The notes: a model not told the origin generated them from the letters alone. A stretch of 6,617 bases of DNA from an uncultured Desulfovibrionaceae bacterium (GCA_947074125.1 CAMTOM010000081.1:1-6617); one strand, 5' to 3'. Counted from the first letter of the stretch, positions 1 through 5,910 are shown. Numbers and translations: made by a program.

Positions 1-2
1 AG

Positions 3-347
3 GCAGACTGCTTATATACAATTTATAATAGTCAGAGAAGCTCGTTTAGGTATAAACCTCCAGACATTATATTAGAAGAACCTTTCAGGGAAACGGTGAG
101 AATATTATACCTCTCTCCTGAGCTTACCGCATGGAAGTTTCAAGGTACTAAAGATTTTTGGGCAGAAGTTCAGGATACAGACTTCCTTGATAGAACAAAG
201 AACAGGCTTTTTTCCGAACTTCAAGGGAAATATTATATTGTATCAGGTACAGTGACGACAGTTAGAAAAGAAGGTGCCAAAAAGGGAACAAGAACGTGGG
301 TTATTTACAAGGTTTCTGAGCTTCAAAAGAGGCATGTACTACTTTGA
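3..347 (+). CDS. C-terminal part of an unrecognised protein, running off the left edge
   Basis: The frame is open from the first complete codon (3) to a TGA at 345-347, giving 114 residues, so the gene probably begins outside the window. A GTG at 96 preceded by AGGG at 87-90 (5-base spacing) is an alternative start and would give an 83-residue protein. I do not recognise the family. The visible C-terminus is aromatic-rich and mixed charged (FQGTKDFWAEVQ). It ends in a segment that reads like paired beta strands around a basic turn (YYIVSGTVTT, then KEGAKKGTR, then TWVIYKV). There is no signal peptide or membrane segment. The gene is visibly more A+T-rich than those at 2300-6400 and lies next to the 3' end of a tRNA gene, a common integration site for mobile elements, but no integrase or att repeat is visible. 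The coding call is moderate and the function unknown. Confidence 0.5.
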   Translation, partial: ADCLYTIYNSQRSSFRYKPPDIILEEPFRETVRILYLSPELTAWKFQGTKDFWAEVQDTDFLDRTKNRLFSELQGKYYIVSGTVTTVRKEGAKKGTRTWVIYKVSELQKRHVLL

Positions 348-364
348 GTAGAGTAGAAAAAAAC

Positions 365-408
365 AAAAAAGGGAACTCATATTCTATGAATTCCCTTTGG
401 GGTTTTTT
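365..408. terminator. Bidirectional intrinsic terminator between the left-edge gene and tRNA-Pro
   Basis: A 13-bp stem with one mismatch pairs 368-380 with 386-398 around a 5-base loop. On the plus strand it is followed by GGGG and six T (403-408), 18 bases after the stop at 347. On the minus strand it is followed by a longer T-rich tract (complement of 353-370), just past the tRNA 3' end. It can therefore end both the left-edge gene and the tRNA-Pro transcript, and looks stronger in the tRNA direction. Confidence 0.85.
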
Positions 409-412
409 AGGC

Positions 413-489
413 TGGTCGGGATGAAAGGATTTGAACCTTCGACCCCTTGAACCCCATTCAAGTGCGCTCCCAAGCTGCGCTACATCCCG
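413..489 (-). tRNA. tRNA-Pro, anticodon GGG
   Basis: On the minus strand this folds into a complete 77-base cloverleaf. The acceptor stem is CGGGATG/CATCCCG with discriminator A and an encoded CCA end at 413-415. The D stem is GCGC/GCGC. The anticodon stem CTTGA/TCAAG closes the loop ATGGGGT, so the anticodon is GGG. The variable loop has 5 bases. The T stem GAAGG/CCTTT closes TTCAAAT and has one G-U pair at its base. The C1-G72 pair and the anticodon loop match bacterial tRNA-Pro(GGG) such as E. coli proL. It reads CCC and CCU codons. Confidence 0.97.
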
Positions 490-498
490 ACTCGGAAG

Positions 499-527
499 TG
501 TCTATGCTGGAATCTCTCTTTTGTCAA
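499..527 (-). promoter_or_regulatory. Promoter for tRNA-Pro
   Basis: On the minus strand a perfect -35 TTGACA (522-527) is separated by exactly 17 bases from a -10-like TAGACA (499-504). The -10 lies 9 bases upstream of the mature tRNA 5' end at 489, so the leader would be only a few bases. The -10 is poor (three of six consensus bases), but the perfect -35 and the spacing make the call reasonable. Confidence 0.6.
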
Positions 528-586
528 CGGCTAATTTTTAATCCCTTCCAAAAAGCGCATGATACCAGCTCTTTTCATGACCTCGC

Positions 587-1291
587 TTATTCAAACCATG
601 TGACTGTGCCCGTCTGCACATCATACATGGCACCCACTATTTTAATGCTCCCCGCCTTTTCCATTTCAGCCAAAACGGGGCTGTTTGTGCGGATGTTGTC
701 AATAACAACGCCTACATTCGACTGGGCAATGCTATCCTTAAAAGGAAGAGAGGTCTTGCGCTTGTCTGCTTTGGCAACCTCTATGGCAGGTTTTATCTTA
801 TTGAGCAGACCCGTCAGGTTGCCCAGTTCTGCATTTTCATAAGCGCCTTTAACCGCGCCGCAAGCCGTATGCCCCAAGACAACAATAAGGCGCGAACCTG
901 CGGCCTTGGATGCGTATTCGAGACTGCCAAGAATATCTTCATTGGCCATGTTGCCCGCAACACGGGCAACACACATAACACCTATCTTCTGGTCAAATAT
1001 CTGCTCAACAGGAACTCTGGCATCAATACAGGAAAGAACGCTGGCAAAAGGATATTGATGCGGCGCCGTTACTGTAAGAGCTTCTTTTGTGTCTTGCTTG
1101 CGCAATGTTCCTGCAAGAAAGCGCTTGTTACCGTCTTTCATCATACGTAATGCAGAAATCGGTGTAACGCTTTTTTGTGCGCTTTCTGTCATTATCGCAG
1201 GCTGTTCAGGATTTTCTCTCGCCTGAAGTTCTGCTGTAATCACACCAAAAGAAACAAACAGCGCACCGAGATAACATACTATCCTTGTCAT
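587..1291 (-). CDS. Beta-class carbonic anhydrase with export signal
   Basis: Interconverts CO2 and bicarbonate at a zinc site. The 234-residue protein carries the beta-class signature. Cys88, Asp90 and Arg92 lie in SCIDARVP, and His141 and Cys144 in GHTACG. These give the Cys-His-Cys zinc ligands and the Asp/Arg dyad. The family block RVAGNMANEDILGSLEYA lies at 110-127. Residues 1-24 look like a signal peptide: a short basic start, a hydrophobic core, then Ala-rich positions at TAE or LQAR. The mature enzyme is therefore probably periplasmic, which is seen in only some beta enzymes. ATG at 1291 is preceded by a GAGTGAGG Shine-Dalgarno (1297-1304). A promoter lies at 1392-1420. No strong terminator follows the stop, so transcription may continue through tRNA-Pro to the hairpin at 365-408. 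A weak hairpin lies at about 555-580. The enzyme class is certain; export is probable. Confidence 0.95.
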   Translation of the reverse strand: MTRIVCYLGALFVSFGVITAELQARENPEQPAIMTESAQKSVTPISALRMMKDGNKRFLAGTLRKQDTKEALTVTAPHQYPFASVLSCIDARVPVEQIFDQKIGVMCVARVAGNMANEDILGSLEYASKAAGSRLIVVLGHTACGAVKGAYENAELGNLTGLLNKIKPAIEVAKADKRKTSLPFKDSIAQSNVGVVIDNIRTNSPVLAEMEKAGSIKIVGAMYDVQTGTVTWFE

Positions 1292-1317
1292 ACAATCCTC
1301 ACTCGTTCTTTTATTGT

Positions 1318-1330
1318 TGTCATGATGACA
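1318..1330. promoter_or_regulatory. Short palindrome in the carbonic anhydrase leader, possible operator
   Basis: TGTCATGATGACA is a perfect inverted repeat of 6-base arms around one central base. It sits 26 bases upstream of the carbonic anhydrase start codon and downstream of the predicted transcription start. A dyad here could bind a repressor or be chance. I cannot match it to a named regulator. Confidence 0.3.
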
Positions 1331-1391
1331 TGTGCTTTGCGATCGTGCTCTGCATCATGAAGTGGTACGCAAAAATGAGCGTATCATTTCT

Positions 1392-1420
1392 AGCATATAA
1401 TGAGATTTATGAGGTGTCAA
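1392..1420 (-). promoter_or_regulatory. Sigma70-type promoter of the carbonic anhydrase gene
   Basis: On the minus strand a perfect -35 TTGACA (1415-1420) lies 17 bases from a -10 TATGCT (1392-1397). Transcription would start near 1385, leaving an untranslated leader of roughly 95 bases before the ATG at 1291. The leader holds the 1318-1330 palindrome, two AGCAC copies, and a 7-bp inverted pair (CATGATG at 1321-1327 with CATCATG at 1353-1359). Confidence 0.75.
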
Positions 1421-1575
1421 TAGCATAGTCGTATATATAGTCATCTCTAAATAATATTATATGATATATGATACAAAGAATCTGCTTATAAAAGACAATA
1501 ATGAGGTATTATGTTGTTTATAAATTCTTCTGCTATAAACAATATATATTGCTATATTCTATTGTTATAACATAA
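1421..1575. other. A+T-rich gap without a gene
   Basis: This stretch between the carbonic anhydrase promoter and the end of the YcaO operon is dominated by A/T steps (runs such as ATAATATTATATGATATATG). It has no reading frame with a credible ribosome binding site on either strand. It contains the inverted repeat at 1510-1546 and a 10-base palindrome TGTTATAACA at 1563-1572. It could act as an upstream A/T element or a binding region for nucleoid proteins. I see no tRNA, IS end or CRISPR repeat. Confidence 0.6.
1510..1546. repeat. Inverted repeat, 13-base arms with an 11-base loop
   Basis: Bases 1510-1522 (TATGTTGTTTATA) pair with 1534-1546 (TATAAACAATATA). Twelve pairs are Watson-Crick and one is G-U. 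The inner nine are perfect (TTGTTTATA with TATAAACAA). No T tract follows on either strand, so it is not a standard terminator. A regulator site or an RNA hairpin are both possible; its role is unknown. Confidence 0.55.
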
Positions 1576-1601
1576 GAGCGCGACCTGAAAAGGCCGCGCT
1601 C
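1576..1601 (-). terminator. Probable terminator hairpin of the three-gene YcaO operon
   Basis: A G+C-rich hairpin pairs GAGCGCG (1576-1582) with CGCGCTC (1595-1601). An inner CCT/AGG pairing closes a four-base loop. It lies 37 bases after the lipoprotein stop. On the minus strand it is followed by TTATGTTATAAC, a poor T tract, so termination may be inefficient or need other factors. Confidence 0.55.
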
Positions 1602-1638
1602 GTGACATCATAATCTTTACTGAAAATAGGAGTAGCGC

Positions 1639-2331
1639 TTACTGCAAATCCTGCGATGAAAGCGCATCTTTAGGAGAAGCACTGTCTGGAGGAGATGTGA
1701 TGTCCATGAGGCCTGGAACGCTCTCAGTGACCTTGTCTACCTTGCCTTGTGGAATCGCTCTTTTAGCACGACTGTCGCGAACATTGCTGGTACAGACAGC
1801 GTTGAGACATTCATAAGAGGCGGTAATGCGAGGCTTGATAATGCCGGAAGCGAGTGGGAAAGGAGTGTAAATATAGTATTCGCCGCTACGCCCCTGACGT
1901 GGTTTGAAGTAGCAGAGAATCAAGGCGTCGAGCTGTTTGTCAAGATCCCAGTCTGTGATGGCTGCCATAAACACTGTGATAGTGTAGCGCTGGCTTTCAA
2001 TGATAAAACCATTATTAAAATGGCGCACCTTGTCATTGCGTCCCACCATCTTTTCAAAGGTGGCGGCAGATGTCTTGATATTGGGTATAAACGCAGGAGA
2101 GAGGCGCTCGAAGAGATCCTGTCCATAGCTTTTTTCGCTGGCAGGTGTGTAGGTCGTGTATGAGCCGGAAGCATCAAAAATGCCACGGGCTTTAAACTCA
2201 TCGCGGAAACGTCCTGTCATTTGTTTAAATGCGCGATTGGAAATGATCTGGATGGTCTCCGGAGGCTGTTTAGCACAGCCTGGCAGTGAAAAAAGACAGA
2301 CTGCCAGTAAGAAAAGAGAAAGATATTTCAT
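1639..2331 (-). CDS. Unrecognised lipoprotein, last gene of the YcaO operon
   Basis: A 230-residue protein of unknown function. The N-terminus is a lipoprotein signal: Lys2, a hydrophobic core, and the lipobox LPGC with Cys19 as the lipidation site. Ala at the +2 position, rather than Asp, suggests outer-membrane sorting if Lol rules apply. The mature part is a mixed alpha/beta-looking domain (about 25-180) with alternating hydrophobic strands such as YTITVFMAAI at 116-125. Cys175 and Cys180 are close enough for a disulfide. Residues 197-230 form a polar Pro/Ser/Asp-rich tail, likely disordered. The start ATG overlaps the YcaO stop by four bases, and AGGAA inside the ycaO end serves as Shine-Dalgarno. 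Tight coupling to two cytoplasmic enzymes is odd for a secreted protein; it could be their substrate, a sensor or a bystander. I do not recognise a family. Confidence 0.88.
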   Translation of the reverse strand: MKYLSLFLLAVCLFSLPGCAKQPPETIQIISNRAFKQMTGRFRDEFKARGIFDASGSYTTYTPASEKSYGQDLFERLSPAFIPNIKTSAATFEKMVGRNDKVRHFNNGFIIESQRYTITVFMAAITDWDLDKQLDALILCYFKPRQGRSGEYYIYTPFPLASGIIKPRITASYECLNAVCTSNVRDSRAKRAIPQGKVDKVTESVPGLMDITSPPDSASPKDALSSQDLQ

Positions 2332-4088
2332 AAGGATTCCTGTTCTGGTGATTGTGTATGGAGTGCGTCCAGCTCACTCAGGTGAACACGTGCGAATTCC
2401 AGTGTCGGGTCAAGCTCCAGCGCCGCACCAAGATAGTGACGTGCTTGCGCGGTATCTCCCAAAAATTTGTGGCAGAGTCCCAGATTGGCAATATCCATAA
2501 TAGAACCTTTGTCTATGGTTAATACCTGTTCAAAGACTGTGGCGGCTTTGGCGTATTCTTGCGTTTTAAAGAGAGCTACGCCGTAAAGATTGCCATATTC
2601 TTTCATGTCAGGACAGAGTTGGGAGGCCTGCTGCAAAAATGGAATGGCTTCTGTCCACTGATTCTCCAATGTCCAGGCATAGCCAAGATAGAATGTTGCG
2701 AGAGCCTGTGCGTCGGTATCTGGCTGGAGCGGTATTGCCTGTGTGAAACAGGCACGCGCCTGTACAAGATCGCTCTTGCGCAGGGCAAGCATTCCTTTGA
2801 AAAAAGGGAGAAAATGGGCATTAGGATAATGACGCTCCAGTTCGGCAAGACCGTTTTGAGCTTTCTCCTCACTTTCTTCCTCGACAAGCTTGCGTCCTAC
2901 AAAAAGCCCAAGGCTCTGGTTTGTATCCCGCTCACGAAAAGAAAAGCCAGGAATCATGCAATAATGTGCGGGAATATCCAGAAGAGGATGCGTCGTTTCT
3001 ACGGCATAGACCGGATAGCCCATCTTTTCGAGTTGTTGTGCCAGATCCAGTACTTCATCGCGAATGTCATTTTTTTCTACGCTAGGCAGTGAGCTTAGGG
3101 AAACGAATTCGCCCTGCAAAAGCCATTCGATGTCTTGCAGTCTGGTGAATTTGGAAAGGCCTGAAGCTTCGTAGCAGGCTCCGGTATGGAAATCCCCAGC
3201 CAGTTGCGCGACTTCGGTAACGGCGCGTATGGCGGCTTTTGCGGGAGAAGCGGCGGTGCCTGCGGTGAAGACTATTTCTGATGTTTTTCCCAGTGTTGTT
3301 GCATCCCACGCCAAAGCCCCGATGGTGGGAACAGGCATGTTTAATGAAAAATCTTTCAGTACAAGATGAATGTTCTGTGCGGCAAAAGCATTGAGAAGAG
3401 CCTGTAATGTGGGGTCTTCAATACTGTCATGGGCAATGGTTGGGGTGATGGTATGTTCTCTGTCGACAATAGCACAGACATGACGTTCTACAAGTTCACA
3501 GATGCCCTGCAAAAGAGATTCTTCCCGTGTGTTCCCTGCGGCAGTGCCATTAAATTCACTGAGAAGCTTGAACCAGTCCAAAGGCAGCCAGACCTCACGC
3601 TCCTGAGTGAGTGAGGTGGCAGGGTAAAAAAGCCATGAATGCAAATCAAGAATGCGGCGGGCGGCATCTTCAGAAAGAGAGTCCTGCACCGAGGCCAGCA
3701 TTTCGCGAAGAGGAATGAGGGTATCTGCGGCAAGCTGTTTTTCCGCTTTACTCCATGAGAGCGGAGGTAAGGGAAATTCCCGTTCCCAAAATGAAAAAAA
3801 GGCATAGCGCTCCATAAGCTCCATTAAGGCCGAGGCTTCAGCTTGCGCGGCAGACGAGCCTTTCCCCATTTGCTTGCGGGTAGGCATAATACGCCGTGCG
3901 TCCTGACCGCAGACACTCAGAAATACGGGAATGCCCAGCCTGCCAGTATCAACACGCTTGGTGTGCGCCAAAATATCGAGTTGTGCTTCATTCAGACGCT
4001 GTCTGACTCTGGCAATGGTTTCCTGAGGAGTAATGGCTTTATCAAGATCCTGAACATAGCCTTTGGGGCAGGAGGTAAGACGAATCAT
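2328..4088 (-). CDS. YcaO-domain ATP-dependent amide-activating protein with C-terminal TPR repeats
   Basis: YcaO proteins phosphorylate a peptide backbone amide with ATP so that a nucleophile (Cys/Ser/Thr side chain, sulfide or amine) can attack. In 586 residues I see the ATP/Mg signatures in order. These are GKGSS (75-79) with Glu84 and E90-LM-E93-R94, then QGICELVER (194-202), then R288AVTEVAQ (to 295). The N-terminus (LTSCPKGY, then RLGIPVF, then GKGSS) resembles the methanogen McrA-thioamidation branch more than azoline cyclodehydratases. The Pro-rich C-terminus typical of the latter is absent. Residues about 430-565 hold roughly four TPR-like helix pairs, as in ALRKSDLVQARACFTQAI and LGDTAQARHYLGAALELDP, likely for partner binding. 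E. coli YcaO is also 586 residues with a helical C-terminal extension. ATG at 4088 overlaps the upstream stop by four bases and has GGAG at 4094-4097. No precursor peptide or TfuA is nearby, so the substrate is unknown. Confidence 0.92.
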   Translation of the reverse strand: MIRLTSCPKGYVQDLDKAITPQETIARVRQRLNEAQLDILAHTKRVDTGRLGIPVFLSVCGQDARRIMPTRKQMGKGSSAAQAEASALMELMERYAFFSFWEREFPLPPLSWSKAEKQLAADTLIPLREMLASVQDSLSEDAARRILDLHSWLFYPATSLTQEREVWLPLDWFKLLSEFNGTAAGNTREESLLQGICELVERHVCAIVDREHTITPTIAHDSIEDPTLQALLNAFAAQNIHLVLKDFSLNMPVPTIGALAWDATTLGKTSEIVFTAGTAASPAKAAIRAVTEVAQLAGDFHTGACYEASGLSKFTRLQDIEWLLQGEFVSLSSLPSVEKNDIRDEVLDLAQQLEKMGYPVYAVETTHPLLDIPAHYCMIPGFSFRERDTNQSLGLFVGRKLVEEESEEKAQNGLAELERHYPNAHFLPFFKGMLALRKSDLVQARACFTQAIPLQPDTDAQALATFYLGYAWTLENQWTEAIPFLQQASQLCPDMKEYGNLYGVALFKTQEYAKAATVFEQVLTIDKGSIMDIANLGLCHKFLGDTAQARHYLGAALELDPTLEFARVHLSELDALHTQSPEQESL

Positions 4089-4792
4089 GCGTGCTCCAGA
4101 ATATGAATGGCATACAGACGTTTTTGCTGGGTGCCGTCTTCGTCGGTGGAGCGTACGCCTACATGCTGGGTGGTAACGGAAAATTCTTTTTCTGCCAGTT
4201 TGAGAAAACGCTTTTTATGACGGGCAACGTCAGTACACAATACTGCCTTGCCGCCTGTGGCTAAATGGCGCTGGAAAAAGCGTAATAGCGGACGGTGTAT
4301 GTCATCGAGATACAGAATTTCTGAAGCGGCGATAATGTCAAAGCGTTCCTGAAGGCGCGTGGTGCAGACATCGACATGCTTGACACTGACCTGCTGTTCC
4401 AGCTCATTGCGCAGGATATTGGCTTGCGCGAAGAGCAGGGCGTCATTGACAATATCGCTGAGAACAACGCGCTCAAAGCCATAACGGGCGGCAAGACAGC
4501 TTGTGATGCCACAACCTGCCCCAATTTCCAGCAGCGATTTGCCTTCTGGTTCAAACTTGCGCAAAAAACGACCAAGCACAAATGAGGCAGGCCAGACTTT
4601 TGCCCATAAAGGCAAATCACGCAGTGGATCGCTGATGGCGTTTTTGGCAAGCAGCGCGTCCAGATGAGAGCGCATATTGGTAATACCCAAAACCCACAGA
4701 GGTTCACCGTCCAGTTGCAATGGCTCAAAAGCCGTTTCAAAGCGGGTGTGTATTTGAGCGAGTGTTGTTTCTAAAAGGCTATTGGATGTCAT
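4085..4792 (-). CDS. Class I SAM-dependent methyltransferase, METTL/Methyltransf_16-like
   Basis: A 235-residue Rossmann-fold methyltransferase and first gene of the YcaO operon. Motif I is LLEIGAGCGI (87-96). The acidic residue at the end of strand 2 is Asp113 in LSDI. A further acidic residue is Asp141. The post-II motif SEILY gives Glu158 and Tyr161. PLWAKVWPAS (61-70) before motif I and the E-x-x-Y motif are hallmarks of the METTL21/ETF-beta lysine methyltransferase group, so a protein substrate, possibly lysine, is a reasonable inference. A small molecule cannot be excluded. There is no signal peptide, so it is cytoplasmic. The start at 4792 has AAAGGA (4799-4804) six bases upstream. Its stop overlaps the ycaO start. 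It may act on the same substrate as YcaO. It is distinct from the divergent prmA, which has its own N-terminal substrate domain and motif set. Confidence 0.88.
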   Translation of the reverse strand: MTSNSLLETTLAQIHTRFETAFEPLQLDGEPLWVLGITNMRSHLDALLAKNAISDPLRDLPLWAKVWPASFVLGRFLRKFEPEGKSLLEIGAGCGITSCLAARYGFERVVLSDIVNDALLFAQANILRNELEQQVSVKHVDVCTTRLQERFDIIAASEILYLDDIHRPLLRFFQRHLATGGKAVLCTDVARHKKRFLKLAEKEFSVTTQHVGVRSTDEDGTQQKRLYAIHILEHA

Positions 4793-4986
4793 ATGTGTTC
4801 CTTTGTGTTGTACATGTGTAAATATCTTTGCGGCTTAAGGCAATAGCTGTTTTTCCCTTGCTATATTTATGTTTTGAGTAATAGAGAAGCATCTTTACCC
4901 GTAAGGAACTGCTATCTTGAAGGCTTTCTGCGCTCTCCCTCGCCCCCATTCTTGACAGCATCGAAGGGGAAGGCTACCCCTGTGGG
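4793..4986. promoter_or_regulatory. Divergent control region between the YcaO operon and prmA
   Basis: These 194 bases must hold the promoters of both the minus-strand operon and prmA-tpx. No pair of elements is convincing. On the plus strand TTGCTA (4858-4863) with a TAATAG (4879-4884) is weak, with a 15-base spacer. Near the prmA start, AGGGG (4965-4969) can pair with CCCCT (4977-4981). This occludes part of the purine-rich Shine-Dalgarno at 4963-4973 and shortens its distance to the ATG at 4987. Confidence 0.5.
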
Positions 4987-5862
4987 ATGGAAAAACTTAT
5001 TCGTCTTGATATTATGGTTTTAGAAGAAGATGTGGCGCGCCTGAGTGGTATTCTTGCGCTGCATGCGTCTTTTGGATGGGAAGAGCTGAATCGCCCCACA
5101 GGAGAAACCTGCTTTCGAGTATATTGTGACTCTCCTGCTGTGATGGAAAATGTGATGCAGCGTGTCCGTGAAGTGCTGCCCGCTGCCATATGCCAGTGTG
5201 CTGAAGAGGAAAATAAAGACTGGCTTGGGGCATGGAAGGACTTCTTTACTCCAGTGCGTTGCGGACGCTTTATTGTATTGCCTCCCTGGCTTAAGGATAC
5301 GCCGGAAGCTCAGGGGCTGACATCTGTATTGATTGAGCCTGGTTCGGCCTTCGGTACTGGGCATCACGCAACAACAGCGCTTTGTCTGGATGTTATTTCT
5401 GATCTCTTAGATACTGGGAATATTCGTGCTGGACAGAAGTTTTTGGATTTGGGAACGGGTTCTGGCGTATTGGGCATTGGATGCTGTCACTCTGGTTTGC
5501 ATGGTTTGGGTTTGGATATTGAAGTGCTGGCTGTTGAAAATGCCCGTGCCAATTGCGCCTTGAATGCCGTGAATACTATGGAAATCGCTTTGGGCAGCAT
5601 TGATACGGTCAAGGGTCGTTGTTTTGATGTGGTACTGGCGAATATTCTTTCTGGCCCTCTTAAGGAAATGGCAGGTGATATTGTTGCGGCATGTGCTGCT
5701 GGCGGTTGTATTGTCCTGTCGGGTCTTTTGGATGTGCAGGCACCAGGTGTTGTGCAGGCATATATGAATGAAGGTTTGCCTGCTCCCAAAGAATATTGTC
5801 AGGGAGAGTGGCGTGCTCTTGTCTGGACAGGCAAGGGAGAGGATCTTACTATAGGGTCTTGA
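4987..5862 (+). CDS. prmA: Ribosomal protein L11 methyltransferase
   Basis: PrmA uses SAM to methylate amino groups of ribosomal protein L11 in the cytoplasm. The 291-residue length fits the family. Residues 1-90 are the L11-recognition domain. They end in the conserved DWLGAWKDFFTPV (78-90), followed by RFIVLPPW (94-101). The PrmA hallmark IEPGSAFGTGHHATT spans 116-130. Motif I is FLDLGTGSGVLGI (152-164), Asp177 ends strand 2, and the catalytic-site loop LANIL is at 218-222. The ATG at 4987 is the only ATG, GTG or TTG codon in frame after the stop at 4918, and it places the family's N-terminal strand correctly. The nearest good Shine-Dalgarno, GAAGGGGAAGG, ends 13 bases upstream, farther than usual. 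A small hairpin brings it closer. The gene is 48 bases upstream of tpx, probably cotranscribed. Methylation of L11 is not essential in the bacteria tested. Confidence 0.96.
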   Translation: MEKLIRLDIMVLEEDVARLSGILALHASFGWEELNRPTGETCFRVYCDSPAVMENVMQRVREVLPAAICQCAEEENKDWLGAWKDFFTPVRCGRFIVLPPWLKDTPEAQGLTSVLIEPGSAFGTGHHATTALCLDVISDLLDTGNIRAGQKFLDLGTGSGVLGIGCCHSGLHGLGLDIEVLAVENARANCALNAVNTMEIALGSIDTVKGRCFDVVLANILSGPLKEMAGDIVAACAAGGCIVLSGLLDVQAPGVVQAYMNEGLPAPKEYCQGEWRALVWTGKGEDLTIGS

Positions 5863-5910
5863 GGAAAAGAATATATAACTCTGACGTTTCATTTTATCAG
5901 GAGAAAACAA

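Noticed and set aside
413..430. tRNA 3' end as a proven attachment site
   Set aside because: No second copy of this segment is found elsewhere in the window and there is no integrase, so only the possibility is recorded.
531..578. Minus-strand 15-codon frame just after the carbonic anhydrase stop, preceded by GAGG
   Set aside because: The GAGG is only two bases from the ATG, too close for a normal start, and the peptide has no recognisable features.
447..842. Plus-strand 131-codon frame over tRNA-Pro and the carbonic anhydrase end
   Set aside because: It runs through a complete tRNA gene and is antisense to a certain carbonic anhydrase.
1747..2163. Long plus-strand frame antisense to the lipoprotein
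   Set aside because: It is a shadow of the minus-strand gene, with no ribosome binding site. The minus-strand frame has a lipobox and overlapping junctions.
2559..3092. Plus-strand 177-codon frame antisense to ycaO
   Set aside because: It lies wholly within the YcaO-TPR gene, whose conserved motifs define the real frame. It has no family-like features.
4952..4957. TTGACA upstream of prmA as a -35 element
   Set aside because: The position 17 bases downstream holds CTACCC and no -10, and the ATG would be too near the transcription start.
4779..4961. Minus-strand 60-codon frame ahead of the methyltransferase, considered as a YcaO precursor peptide
   Set aside because: There is no Shine-Dalgarno before its ATG, it overlaps the methyltransferase start out of frame, and it lacks a leader/core layout or a Cys/Ser/Thr-rich end.
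5407..5910. Minus-strand 167-codon frame antisense to prmA
   Set aside because: prmA carries all family motifs on the other strand, and this frame has a shadow-type composition rich in Thr, Ser and Ile.
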